Shown here in pieces: positions 8,928 through 18,174 of a DNA stretch of 64,000 nucleotides (its first letter is position 1; every line of letters begins with the position of its first letter). The stretch is from Lentibacter algarum (GTDB lineage Bacteria; Pseudomonadota; Alphaproteobacteria; Rhodobacterales; Rhodobacteraceae): the NCBI RefSeq assembly GCF_040580765.1, contig NZ_CP158687.1, positions 2,914,001 through 2,978,000 on the forward strand, given 5' to 3'. Under the pieces are notes generated by a model. That model saw only the letters and a list, made by a program, of their open reading frames with translations, made no database searches and was not told the origin of the DNA. The position numbers and the translations under genes were made by a program.

Positions 8928-9746
8928 TCAGTCACCAAGCTTGGCATGAACCTCATCAAGATCAATCTCGCCAATCGGCATCTTGTTGGACGGGTCGTTG
9001 AAATCATACTTAAACAGCTCAAAGTCGCGTTTGAAAATCTCGTAGACCAGATGCATCGACATATCGTCAAAATAGTCTTCAACATTGTGCAGCCGCTTCG
9101 GCCCATGGCCTTCACTCTCGTTGAAGCGCGGGATTTTCTTAAGACTGACCTTATGAGGCGTCTCTATGGCGTCGAGTACTTTTTGCATCCCGTCGTTGAA
9201 CTGTTCGGTCCAAAAAATGTTGTCATAACGCCCGCCATTGGCCACAAATGTGCCCACATGTCCCGACATCGCACTCCAGTGAATGTCCGGGTCCATCGGG
9301 CGCCGCCATCTGATGGTATCCCGTGCAAAGAGCAAAAAGCGCCGGAAGCTCTTAATCTGGTCAAACTCTTCCTTACCATCGTCGCCACCCACTTCGATCC
9401 CGTATTTCTGGATCAGAAGGGGCACAAGGTTGCCCCGATAGCGGCGGCCATTGCGCTGAATCCCACAAATTTTGTCAAAAAAGCTAGAAAGAATGCGCGT
9501 GTAAGGGTTTCGCACACAAGTAAACGCATATGAATTATGAGTTTTCACATTGGCGTTGATCAGCCCCTGGCTTTCTTCGCGCGCCCATTTGTGCAAACCG
9601 TCTGTTGCATCATGGATATCACCATCAAAAAACGCGCCGTGGTCAGAATAATACATGATCTGGCCGATGGTCGAGCACGCACACTTTGGTACCACGCGGT
9701 ACACTACGCTCTCACTTTCGGTCATCCACGTTCCGGGAAAGCCCAT
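8928..9746 (-). CDS. Sulfotransferase family 2-type protein
   Basis: Probable PAPS-dependent sulfotransferase acting on a carbohydrate or lipid. The 5'-phosphosulfate-binding loop is RVVPKCACSTIGQIM near the N-terminus, and the 3'-phosphate-binding motif is CVRNPYTRILSSFFDK; both match the Sulfotransfer_2 (HNK-1/chondroitin sulfotransferase-like) family. The start at 9746 (272 residues) is chosen because AGGAGG lies eight bases upstream; a longer frame begins at 9833 without such a site. No transmembrane anchor is seen, unlike eukaryotic relatives. It is divergent from the broken Core-2-type glycosyltransferase gene, suggesting that both once decorated the same surface glycan. Confidence 0.82.
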   Translation of the reverse strand: MGFPGTWMTESESVVYRVVPKCACSTIGQIMYYSDHGAFFDGDIHDATDGLHKWAREESQGLINANVKTHNSYAFTCVRNPYTRILSSFFDKICGIQRNGRRYRGNLVPLLIQKYGIEVGGDDGKEEFDQIKSFRRFLLFARDTIRWRRPMDPDIHWSAMSGHVGTFVANGGRYDNIFWTEQFNDGMQKVLDAIETPHKVSLKKIPRFNESEGHGPKRLHNVEDYFDDMSMHLVYEIFKRDFELFKYDFNDPSNKMPIGEIDLDEVHAKLGD

Positions 9747-9885
9747 ATTTCGCCTCCTAAAGCTGCGTTGCGCAGCGGTACTCGTTATTTTTAATCGCAA
9801 AAAAGCAAATATTTCGTGTTTATTCAACTGCACTTCATCTTTATCAAGTAAACAGTGTGTCTAACTAGGGGTAAATGTTTCGAAA

Positions 9886-11463
9886 ATGGCAAAAATAGCT
9901 TTCATCCTTCTTTGCCATAAAGACCCAGAGGCCATCATCAAGCAGGCCGAGCGCCTCACGGCTGTGGGCGACTATATGTCGATCCACTTTGATGCGCGCG
10001 CCAACCCAGACCATTTCGAAATGATAAAATCCGCGCTTGAGGGCAATCCAAACGTAGCCTTCGCCAAAAAGCGGATCAAATGCGGTTGGGGCGAATGGTC
10101 CTTGGTCCAAGCCACGCTCTACGCCGTCGAAGCCGCTGTTGACGCTTTCCCACGCGCCACGCATTTCTAAATGCTCTCTGGCGATTGCATGGCCATCAAA
10201 TCTGCCGAATACGCCCATGAGTTCCTTGATCGTGCCGATGTCGACTATGTCGAGAGCTTTGACTATTTTGACAGTGACTGGATCAAAACTGGCATGAAAG
10301 AAGAGCGGCTCATCTATCGCCACTTCTTCAACGAGCGGACCCAAAAGCGCCGCTTTTACGCCGCCTTCAATTTTCAGCGCAAACTCGGCCTCACCCGCAA
10401 AATCCCAGAAGATCTCCAGATCCAAATCGGCAGCCAGTGGTGGTGTCTGCGCCGCCGTACTGTCGAATGGATCCTTGATTTCACAAAAAAGCGCCGCGAC
10501 GTCATGCGCTTTTTCAAGACCACGTGGATTCCCGACGAGACATTTTTCCAGACGCTGGTCCGCCACCTCGTCCCCGAAGACGAAATCCAGACCCGCACGC
10601 TCACCTTCCTTATGTTCACCGACTATGGCCTGCCAGTCACGTTTTACAACGATCACTACGATCTTCTGCTCAGTCAGGACTATATCTTCGCCCGCAAGAT
10701 CAGCCCCGAGGCCAAAGAGCTCAAGCGCCGCCTCGGCCTGCTTTACGCAACCCGCGGATGGGATTTCAAAATCTCGAATGAAGGCGCATCTCTCTTCAAG
10801 TTCCTGACAGGACGGGGCCGTATTGGCCGCCGCTTCGGTCTGCGCTTTTGGGAGAACGAAGGCTCCCTTGGCCGCGAGCGCGAAATGCTGATCGTCGTCT
10901 GCAAAAAATGGCACGTCGCCAAACGGCTTGTGGAGCGTATCCGAAAGATGACCAATGTGCCTTGCATCGAGTATCTCTTCAACGAAGAAGGAACGGCCCT
11001 TCCAGACCTTGGCGGCATCCAGTCCACAATGGGCAAGCGTCACCGCCACCGCCGCGCGCTGGTGCGTATGTTGTTTGACTACTACGAAACCGACCAGCTT
11101 GTCGTTTGCATTGATCCGAGCAATCTCGACCTCTTGCAAGACTTCTGCGCCGACCGCTCCAAAACGCGCCTTCTCGAAATCGAGTGCCGCTTCTCTGACG
11201 AATACCTAACAGGTCACGCAAAGCGCGTTGGCCTTGCTGGCGAGAAAACCCCTAAGGAAACGCTAGAGCGCCTGCTTCCCACAATCCGAGCAGATATGGT
11301 TCACGAAAGCGACGAGCTGCGCGACGCCAATTTCGATGGTCACTTCCGTATCCGCGAAACCGAGAGCATCGAGGCCAATGCCGCAGCCCTCGCCCAATTC
11401 CTCGCGGCCACGCCCGAGAAAGCTTATGAAATTGCCAATATTGACTATCTCTTTGCCGATTGA
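9886..11463 (+). pseudogene. Core-2/I-branching-type glycosyltransferase interrupted by an in-frame stop
   Basis: Two adjacent reading frames, 9886-10170 (94 residues) and 10171-11463 (430 residues), lie in the same frame and are separated only by TAA at 10168-10170. Joined, they read ...THF-stop-MLSGDCMAIKS, which matches the Core-2/I-branching beta-1,6-N-acetylglucosaminyltransferase motif HFYMLSGDC, so the TAA replaces a Tyr codon (TAC or TAT). The N-terminus (KIAFILLCHKDPE) starts the GT-A-like fold. The region after about residue 290 is an additional domain found in roseobacter homologues. The gene is probably inactive, unless this is a sequencing error or the stop is read through. Reinitiation at the ATG right after the stop would lack the nucleotide-binding N-terminus. 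Confidence 0.8.
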
Positions 11464-11523
11464 TCAGGCCGCGCGCTCGCCTTATAGTATCGCCAACATC
11501 ACGCGCGGTAAGGACAAAGCAAC

Positions 11524-11697
11524 ATGACAACCCAAGCACCAGAAACCAAGCTCGTTGACAGCTACCGCGTGGCCTGTGACGGCGGCGAAGGCGGCCACCC
11601 CCGCGTATGGCTCCAAATTCCGGGTGAGCACGGCTGGGTCGAATGCCCCTATTGCGACTGCCGCTATGTCCACAAAGACTTTGAAGGCAAAGTCTAA
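11524..11697 (+). CDS. Small zinc-finger protein (NDUFS6/zf-CHCC-like)
   Basis: A 57-residue protein. It carries the CHCC zinc-binding pattern: Cys in [16 protein letters not shown], His in the same segment, then [10 protein letters not shown]. In mitochondria the homologous domain forms NDUFS6 of complex I; alphaproteobacteria carry it as a stand-alone protein. Zinc binding is a family inference. A strong rho-independent terminator follows 26 bp downstream. No complex I genes are nearby. Confidence 0.8.
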   Translation: MTTQAPETKLVDSYRVACDGGEGGHPRVWLQIPGEHGWVECPYCDCRYVHKDFEGKV

Positions 11698-11722
11698 ACA
11701 ACAACACATTCCGCAAGAAACG

Positions 11723-11745
11723 GGTCGCCCACGGGCGGCCTTTTT
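11723..11745 (+). terminator. Rho-independent terminator after the zinc-finger gene
   Basis: GGTCGCCC (11723-11730) pairs with GGGCGGCC (11733-11740), with one wobble pair, and is followed by TTTTTG. It ends the transcript of the small zinc-finger gene before polA. Confidence 0.85.
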
Positions 11746-11872
11746 GTTTGTGCGTTCCAAAGAGAGGCGCGCATGATCAATTTTTGCAGATTGCCCCTAG
11801 CCGAAGACTTCGCCCTTTAAGCGCAGCCCGCTTCGTGGCAAACCTATGGGGCATCCAAGGGGAGACACGCGC

Positions 11873-14668
11873 ATGACATTCGGCAAAGGCTGCCACCTTC
11901 ATCTGATCGACGGCTCCGCCTTCATCTTCCGCGCCTATCACGCGCTACCCCCGCTCACGCGCAAGTCCGATGGCCTGCCCATCGGCGCGGTCGCGGGCTT
12001 TTGCAACATGCTCCACCGCTATGTTGAGGGCAACACAGGCCCAGATGCGCCCACACATGTCGCCGTGATCTTTGACAAAGGCTCCCATACCTTCCGCAAC
12101 GATATGTATGACCTCTACAAAGCCAACCGCGAGGCCATGCCCGAAGACTTGCGCCCGCAAATGCCGCTCACCCGCCGCGCAACCGAAGCGTTCAACATCG
12201 CCTGCAAAGAGCTAGAGGGCTATGAAGCGGACGACATGATTGCCACGCTGTCTGTACAAGCCCGCGAAGCTGGCGGCCGTGTGACCATTATCTCCTCTGA
12301 CAAAGATCTGATGCAGCTGGTCGGCGGCGGCGTCGAAATGCTAGACGCAATGAAAAACCGCCGCATCGACCGCGAGGGCGTGCATGAGAAGTTTGGGGTT
12401 TATCCCGAGCGCGTTGTCGATGTTCAGGCTCTCGCAGGCGATTCTGTTGATAACGTTCCCGGCGCGCCCGGCATCGGTATCAAGACCGCCGCGCTCCTGA
12501 TAAATGAATACGGAACCCTCGAAGAGCTCCTCGACCGCGCTGGCGAAATCAAACAGCCCAAACGCCGCGAAACCCTGATCGAGCACCGCGCCCAGATTGA
12601 GCTTTCCAAACGCCTCGTGCAGCTTGATTGCGAAACACCGCTCGACTTTGGCCTTGATGATCTTGAAGTCAAAGACCCTAACTCAGACACGCTCCTGAGC
12701 TTTCTCGCCGAAATGGAGTTTCGCACGCTGTCCAAGCGCATCGCCGACCAGCTCGGCGCCGAAGCACCAGAGATCGTTGAGCCTGACGCGCCTAGCGCCC
12801 CCGCAGGCACACCCGAGGCGCCCGATTTTGGCGAAGCAACCTATGAGAAGGTCAGCACAGCAGAAGAACTGGAGCGCTGGATCGCCCTCGCCCGCGCGCG
12901 CGGCTACGTCGCCGTGGATACCGAAACCACAGGCTTAGACGAAATGCGCGCCGATCTTGTTGGGGTCTCTCTCTGCGTTGAGGCAGGTCGCGCCTGCTAT
13001 ATTCCACTGGCCCACAAAGAGGGCGAAGAAGGTCAGCTCTTTGGCTCTGACGAATTGACAGAAGGCCAAATTGGGCTGGAACAGTGCCTATCCCTGATCA
13101 AGCCATTGCTCGAAGATCCGTCCGTAATGAAAATCGGGCAGAACATGAAATACGACGCCAAGATGCTCAAGCGCTACGGCATCGATATCGCACCGATTGA
13201 TGACACCATGCTCATGTCCTACGCCCTGCACGCAGGCGAACACAATCACGGCATGGACGCTCTCTCAGAGCGCTACTTGGGCCACAACCCCATCCCCATC
13301 AAATCACTCCTCGGCGGCGGCAAATCCGCGATCACATTTGACCGTGTCGGGATCGACGACGCCGTGAAATACGCATCCGAAGACGCTGACATCACGCTGC
13401 GCCTCTGGCAAATCTTCAAGCCACAGCTTCATGCGCAGAAAGTCACGTCTGTCTACGAACGTCTCGAGCGCCCGCTTGTGCCTGTGCTGGCGCAAATGGA
13501 AATGCACGGCATCAAGGTCGACCGCGACACGCTCAGCCGCATGTCCAACGCCTTCGCACAGAAAATGGCGGGACTTGAGGCAGAGATTCACGAGCTCGCA
13601 GGGCGCAGCTTCAATGTCGGCAGCCCAAAGCAGCTTGGTGAAGTCCTGTTTGACGAAATGGGCATCGAAGGCGGCAAGAAGGGCAAGACAGGCGCCTACG
13701 CCACGGGCGCAGATATCCTAGAGGAGCTTGCAACAGAACACGAGCTTCCTGCACGCGTTCTCGATTGGCGCCAGCTCTCCAAGCTAAAAAGCACCTACAC
13801 AGACGCGCTACAAGACCATATCAACCCCGAAACAGGCCGCGTCCACACCTCCTATCTGCAGACAGGAGCCACCACAGGCCGCCTCGCCTCCTCCGATCCA
13901 AACCTACAGAATATTCCCATTCGCAGCGAGGAAGGCCGCCGCATCCGCGAGGCCTTTGTGGCCGAAGAAGGCAAAACGCTCATCGCGCTCGACTATTCAC
14001 AAATCGAGCTGCGCATCCTCGCGCATATCGCAGGAATCGACACTCTGAAGCAGGCCTTTAAAGACGGCCACGATATTCACGCGATGACCGCCTCGGAAAT
14101 CTTTGATGTACCGCTTGAAGACATGACCCCCGATATCCGCCGACGCGCCAAAGCGATCAACTTCGGTGTGATCTATGGCATCTCGGGCTTCGGCCTCGCG
14201 CGCAACCTACGTATCCCGCGCGGCGAAGCGCAGGGCTTCATCGACCGTTACTTCGAACGCTTCCCAGGTATCCGCGCCTATATGGATGAAACGACCGAGT
14301 TTGCAAAAAGTCACGGTTATGTAGAGACGCTTTTTGGCCGCAAAATCCACACACCCGAGATTGCTGCCAAAGGCCCCCGCGCAGGCTTTGCCAAGCGTGC
14401 CGCCATCAACGCGCCCATTCAAGGCACAGCCGCCGACATCATCCGCCGCGCCATGATCCGTATGCCAGAGGCGATTGCTGGCTTGCCTGCGAAGATGCTT
14501 TTGCAGGTTCATGACGAACTATTGTTTGAAGTTGAAAATGAGGCCGTTGAGCAAACGATTGCAGTGGCCCGTGAGATTATGGAGGGCGCGGCAGAGCCTG
14601 CTGTGAAAATTGACGTGAAGCTGATTGTCGATGCTGGTCAGGGCGCGAACTGGGCCGAGGCGCATTAA
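11873..14668 (+). CDS. polA: DNA polymerase I
   Basis: Processes Okazaki fragments and fills repair gaps. The 931 residues hold three domains: the 5'-3' exonuclease (residues 1-300, with DGSAFIFRAYHALPP and the acidic EGYEADDMIATL), the 3'-5' proofreading exonuclease (from about 330; motif DTETTGLDE near 349 is intact), and the polymerase. Polymerase motif A is DYSQIELRILAHIAG (near 707), the O-helix is RRRAKAINFGVIYGISGFG, and motif C is QVHDELLFEV (near 878). The start at 11873 is preceded by AAGGGGAG; the upstream in-frame ATG at 11846 is less likely. The gene ends directly in repeat copy C. Confidence 0.97.
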   Translation: MTFGKGCHLHLIDGSAFIFRAYHALPPLTRKSDGLPIGAVAGFCNMLHRYVEGNTGPDAPTHVAVIFDKGSHTFRNDMYDLYKANREAMPEDLRPQMPLTRRATEAFNIACKELEGYEADDMIATLSVQAREAGGRVTIISSDKDLMQLVGGGVEMLDAMKNRRIDREGVHEKFGVYPERVVDVQALAGDSVDNVPGAPGIGIKTAALLINEYGTLEELLDRAGEIKQPKRRETLIEHRAQIELSKRLVQLDCETPLDFGLDDLEVKDPNSDTLLSFLAEMEFRTLSKRIADQLGAEAPEIVEPDAPSAPAGTPEAPDFGEATYEKVSTAEELERWIALARARGYVAVDTETTGLDEMRADLVGVSLCVEAGRACYIPLAHKEGEEGQLFGSDELTEGQIGLEQCLSLIKPLLEDPSVMKIGQNMKYDAKMLKRYGIDIAPIDDTMLMSYALHAGEHNHGMDALSERYLGHNPIPIKSLLGGGKSAITFDRVGIDDAVKYASEDADITLRLWQIFKPQLHAQKVTSVYERLERPLVPVLAQMEMHGIKVDRDTLSRMSNAFAQKMAGLEAEIHELAGRSFNVGSPKQLGEVLFDEMGIEGGKKGKTGAYATGADILEELATEHELPARVLDWRQLSKLKSTYTDALQDHINPETGRVHTSYLQTGATTGRLASSDPNLQNIPIRSEEGRRIREAFVAEEGKTLIALDYSQIELRILAHIAGIDTLKQAFKDGHDIHAMTASEIFDVPLEDMTPDIRRRAKAINFGVIYGISGFGLARNLRIPRGEAQGFIDRYFERFPGIRAYMDETTEFAKSHGYVETLFGRKIHTPEIAAKGPRAGFAKRAAINAPIQGTAADIIRRAMIRMPEAIAGLPAKMLLQVHDELLFEVENEAVEQTIAVAREIMEGAAEPAVKIDVKLIVDAGQGANWAEAH

Positions 14669-14671
14669 TCT

Positions 14672-14746
14672 GTTTCGAATTGTGCTTCGCACAATCCGAC
14701 CAGCTGGGGGCTTTGCCCCCAGACTCCCAGGATAGTTTTAGAAAGA
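14672..14746. repeat. Two-hairpin dispersed repeat, copy C (inverted)
   Basis: Contains ATTGTGC-ttc-GCACAAT (14679-14695) and CTGGGGGC-ttt-GCCCCCAG (14704-14722), followed by CTCCCAGGATAG. It is the reverse complement of the layout in copies A and B. It lies between the convergent polA and flavoprotein genes. Confidence 0.75.
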
Positions 14747-14753
14747 GGCAGGA

Positions 14754-15884
14754 CTAGGCGCGCTTGGCTGCGTGCTGGCCCGCCCATCTTCCTGTGGCGA
14801 GGCACGCTGTGATCAGATAACCGCCTGTGGGCGCTTCCCAGTCAAGCATTTCTCCTGCGGCAAAGACATTGGGCTGGGATTTGAGCATAAGGCCCGCATC
14901 CAGCACATCAAAGCGCAGGCCACCTGCAGTCGAGATGGCTTCATCAATCGGCCGTGGGCCCGCGTGAATGAGCGGTAAATTTTTTAGCGTTCTAGCAACA
15001 GAAACGTCTCTGTCTTTGCCAAACTCGAAGAAAAGAGCGCGCTTCACCGGATCAAGCTTGAGGCGTTTGAGAACATTCGGCAGGCTCTGTTTGCCTGCTT
15101 TGGCAAGCCGCGCCTCGACTTCGGCCAAAGATACATCTGGCATCAGGTCAAGCCATAGCGCTGCGCCTTCGCGCATGGCTTTGGAAAGTACATATATGCC
15201 ACCGCCCTCCAAGCCGCGCTTTGAGACAACAAACTCGCCACGGTGTTTTATGCCGCCTGCCCGCAACTCTACCTGCTTCACAGGAGCTCCGAACAGAGGC
15301 GCCATATGTGCTGACCAGTTCACAGCAAAGCCCATGTTGGCTGGCTGAAACGGCGCAACAAGATCGGGCATGTCTTGTGCCCACGCGCCATCAGAGCCAA
15401 GCCGCGCCCAGCTCGCGCCGCCCATCGCCAAAACAGTCACATCAGGCGTAAGACTGACGCGCCCCTCTGGTGTTTCAAACTTGGCTTCACCGATCCAGCG
15501 CCAGCGCGTCTTGAGCTCAACGCCTAGCGCATCGAGCCGCCTAAGCCATGCGCGCAAAAGGGGTGAGGCCTTCATCGCCTTGGGAAAAACCCGTCCCGAT
15601 GAGCCAGTGAAGACGTCTTGCTCAAGTGCCTCCGCCCAACGCTTCACATCCTCTGGTCCAAAGGCCTCAAGCATTGGCCGAAGCGCCGGAGAGTCATAGG
15701 CCGCAACAAAATCCTCGAACGCCTCGTCTTTCGTCAGGTTCAGCCCAGACTTTCCCGCCATGAGAAACTTGCGCGCAGGTGAGGGCTTGGCCTCCGCCAC
15801 AACAACTTTCAGACCCGCCAGCGCAAGCTCTTCGGCCGCCATCAGCCCCGCAGGCCCCGCTCCTATCACCAAGGCTGTTTTCAT
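14754..15884 (-). CDS. FAD-dependent oxidoreductase of the HI0933/TIGR03862 type
   Basis: A 376-residue flavoprotein of unknown substrate. The N-terminal dinucleotide-binding fold is ALVIGAGPAGLMAAEELA, followed by the BaiN/HI0933-family segment KFLMAGKSGLNLTKDE. The C-terminal FAD-contacting motif is LMLKSQPNVFAAGEMLDWEAPTGGY. Family members are conserved, but their physiological role is unclear. Its start overlaps the stop of the mechanosensitive channel gene as ATGA, so the two are translationally coupled. Confidence 0.88.
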   Translation of the reverse strand: MKTALVIGAGPAGLMAAEELALAGLKVVVAEAKPSPARKFLMAGKSGLNLTKDEAFEDFVAAYDSPALRPMLEAFGPEDVKRWAEALEQDVFTGSSGRVFPKAMKASPLLRAWLRRLDALGVELKTRWRWIGEAKFETPEGRVSLTPDVTVLAMGGASWARLGSDGAWAQDMPDLVAPFQPANMGFAVNWSAHMAPLFGAPVKQVELRAGGIKHRGEFVVSKRGLEGGGIYVLSKAMREGAALWLDLMPDVSLAEVEARLAKAGKQSLPNVLKRLKLDPVKRALFFEFGKDRDVSVARTLKNLPLIHAGPRPIDEAISTAGGLRFDVLDAGLMLKSQPNVFAAGEMLDWEAPTGGYLITACLATGRWAGQHAAKRA

Positions 15885-17194
15885 GATGCACGCTTGTCAT
15901 GAAGTTCCACAACGCGGTGGGGATAAGGGATTGTGATGTTGTTGTCTTTCAGCGCTTTCCAAATGAGGAAGAGCACATCTGAGGTAAATTTGTTCTCGCC
16001 GTCATCCAGCCCATTGACCCAAAACTCAACCGCGAAATCAACGCCAGAGTCGCCAAAGCCGCGCAACTCGCAGTCAGGCGGATAGGGCAACGCAAGTACT
16101 TTCGGATGCTTGGCCACTGCCGCTTCAACAATCGCAGGCACAAGATTGATATCGGTGTCATAGCTCACAGAGAAAGGCGCCTCATATCGGTTGGCGCTGC
16201 CCGCATCCGAGTAATTGACCACCCGAGTGGTGATAAAATCTTCGTTGGGTACAACAATCCACCGGCCATCAAACGTCTCTAATATGGCCGCACGCGCCGT
16301 CATCTTGACAATCTTGCCCGCCTCTCCGCCGTCAAGTTCGACAAAGTCGCCCACAGTGGCTTGGCCTTCCAACAGAAGGATCACACCCGAGATAAAATTT
16401 GATGCGATCTTCTGAAGCCCAAAGCCAAGCCCCACGCCAATCGCGCCACCAATCACAGCAAGCGAAGTAAGTGAGATGCCCATGATGTTCATCAGCAGCA
16501 GGAAGGCGACACCAAAAATCATCAGCTCCGCTGTTTTCGCCGCTAAAGTGCGCGTCGCTGCAGGCATTTCTTTTTGCTTTTCGATAAAAGCGTTGGACTG
16601 ATCATTTGACCAGCGCCCAAACCAAAACAGAAGCGAGCCAGCAATCAGACCCCGCACAACCGACATGAGCGAGAAGCTGATGTTGCCAAGGCTGATCACT
16701 GTTGCGCTCAACTTGGCACTCACGACATCAAGCAGCCCGACGGCATAAATCGCCATGACGGGGATCAAAACATAGCGCCCCAACAACTTCAGGAAGGGAT
16801 CGCGCAGAGCCTCATTCACAAATGTGCGCGCTGCAAGAAACAGAAACACCCGCTTGCCAAAGGCAATCACAGCACCCGAGTCAAAGAGTGAGCGGACCAC
16901 GCTTTCGCCAACCGCTGTAAAAACATAGGCCAGAAGTGGCAGGATCAGTGGCACAAAAACCAGAAGCCAGCGCCGTCCGCTGGCCAGCATGTTTTGCTGC
17001 GCCGCATCGGGCGTCAGTAGCTGCGAAATCTTAGGACGCAGCCGCTTTGTCACGATCACAGCCAGCACATAGGCCAAAATCAACAGACCAAACTGAGACC
17101 AAGCCGCTGGGCTCAAGAGCCAGCTCTGCGCTAAAACCCAGCCTTGCTCCGCATAAGTTAACGCGGTTTTGATGATCTCCGGCTGCCCGTCCAT
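15881..17194 (-). CDS. MscS-family mechanosensitive ion channel
   Basis: Inner-membrane channel that releases solutes on hypo-osmotic shock. From the ATG at 17194 it has 437 residues. Several hydrophobic helices fill the first 250 residues. They are followed by the pore-lining TM3 and MscS signature (LAVIGGAIGVGLGFGLQKIASN, in its first part AVIGGAIGVGLGFG), and the beta domain (LLEGQATVGDFVELDGG...RAAILETFDGRWIVVPNEDF). The C-terminal alpha/beta vestibule ends in IPYPHRVVELHD. It is longer than E. coli MscS (286 residues), in the range of the medium-size YbdG/YnaI types. The frame extends to an ATG at 17347, but that would overlap the divergent HNH gene. Coupled to the downstream flavoprotein. 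Confidence 0.9.
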   Translation of the reverse strand: MDGQPEIIKTALTYAEQGWVLAQSWLLSPAAWSQFGLLILAYVLAVIVTKRLRPKISQLLTPDAAQQNMLASGRRWLLVFVPLILPLLAYVFTAVGESVVRSLFDSGAVIAFGKRVFLFLAARTFVNEALRDPFLKLLGRYVLIPVMAIYAVGLLDVVSAKLSATVISLGNISFSLMSVVRGLIAGSLLFWFGRWSNDQSNAFIEKQKEMPAATRTLAAKTAELMIFGVAFLLLMNIMGISLTSLAVIGGAIGVGLGFGLQKIASNFISGVILLLEGQATVGDFVELDGGEAGKIVKMTARAAILETFDGRWIVVPNEDFITTRVVNYSDAGSANRYEAPFSVSYDTDINLVPAIVEAAVAKHPKVLALPYPPDCELRGFGDSGVDFAVEFWVNGLDDGENKFTSDVLFLIWKALKDNNITIPYPHRVVELHDKRAS

Positions 17195-17272
17195 CTCTAC
17201 ATCCCTTACCAACTGGGTTACGACTTCGTCTAATGCCCCGTTCGGCCCCACTTTACAACTGAGCAACTCACT

Positions 17273-17572
17273 ATGGATGACATCGCCCCGATCTGTCCGC
17301 TCTGCCTCCGCCCGATTCCTGCGGGCGTGCCACAGAGCCGGCATCACCTTATCCCGCGTCTACGTGGTGGCAAAGGCGGCGAAACGGTGCTGCTTCACCA
17401 GATTTGCCACAATGAAATCCATGTCAGCTTGAGCGAAACAGAACTCGCACGCAGCTATAACACGCCAGAAGCCCTGCGTGCACATCCACGGCTGGAAAAG
17501 TTCATCCGCTGGGTCGCTAAGCGCCCGCCCGATTTCAAATCAAAGACTCCGGGCAAACGCCGCGCGCGCTAA
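17273..17572 (+). CDS. HNH endonuclease-domain protein
   Basis: A 99-residue protein that is essentially one HNH domain. A CPLC zinc knuckle (residues 8-11) precedes the HHLIPRLRGGKGGETVLLHQ...CHNEIH core, with paired His, Asn and His metal-site residues. Stand-alone HNH proteins of this size occur in many proteobacteria, and no methyltransferase, phage or homing-element neighbour is present, so the role is unknown. It is divergent from mscS across 78 bp. Its 3' end overlaps the 3' end of the convergent enoyl-CoA hydratase gene by 4 bases, with no terminator between. Confidence 0.8.
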   Translation: MDDIAPICPLCLRPIPAGVPQSRHHLIPRLRGGKGGETVLLHQICHNEIHVSLSETELARSYNTPEALRAHPRLEKFIRWVAKRPPDFKSKTPGKRRAR

Positions 17573-18174
17573 ATCATCGCCTTGATGCCTGAAATGATCT
17601 CAGGTTTGGCTGCCAGCACATGGTCAGAAATTTCGCGCGCCTGATCCATAAGCGCGTCTGGCGCAACAATGCGATCAATCAGCCCAAAGGCCAGCGCCTC
17701 CTCTGCCATGATTTTCTGTCCGCCCATCAAAACAAGCTTGGTCCGCGCAGGGCCAATCAGCGCGCTCATCCGTGCAGGGTCCGACGGCTGCGGCAAAAAG
17801 CCAAGCTTCATCACAGGGTAGAAAAACTTTGCGCTCGGCACAGCAAGCCTAATGTCACACGCCAGCGCCATGCCCATAGCACCGCCAGCCAGCGTGCCGT
17901 TGAGCGCGGCAATGCTAAGGCCTTCAAAAGCCGCGACAGCGCCAGACAGCCGCTCCCACAAAGGAGATGTTGCAAGTCCTGCGCGCGCCTCATCAAGGTC
18001 CGCCCCAGCTGAGAAAACTTTCCCCTCGCCAGTCAGCACAAGCACCCGTGCCTCACCCGCGCCCTCGATGATCTCACAGAGTTCTTCAAGCATAGCTGCT
18101 GTCAGAGAATTTGCCTTTTCAGGGCGGTTTAGAGACACAATCCAAAACGTATCGTCTTTTGTAAGCGTAATCAT
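17569..18174 (-). CDS. Enoyl-CoA hydratase/isomerase family protein
   Basis: Crotonase-fold protein of 201 residues, shorter than the usual 255-260. The oxyanion-hole segments are KVFSAGADLDEA and ALNGTLAGGAMGMALACDIRLA. The glutamate pair of true hydratases is not obvious (the segment reads PVMKLGFLPQPSDPARMSALIG), so it may act as an isomerase or hydrolase rather than a hydratase. The start at 18174 overlaps the stop of the upstream SDR gene as ATGA, giving a coupled two-gene operon likely to act on the same acyl substrate. Confidence 0.82.
   Translation of the reverse strand: MITLTKDDTFWIVSLNRPEKANSLTAAMLEELCEIIEGAGEARVLVLTGEGKVFSAGADLDEARAGLATSPLWERLSGAVAAFEGLSIAALNGTLAGGAMGMALACDIRLAVPSAKFFYPVMKLGFLPQPSDPARMSALIGPARTKLVLMGGQKIMAEEALAFGLIDRIVAPDALMDQAREISDHVLAAKPEIISGIKAMI

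Noticed and set aside
9865..11139. Long minus-strand open frame (424 codons) opposite the Core-2-type gene
   Set aside because: It is antisense to recognisable coding sequence, has low-complexity character from GC-rich codons, and matches no family.
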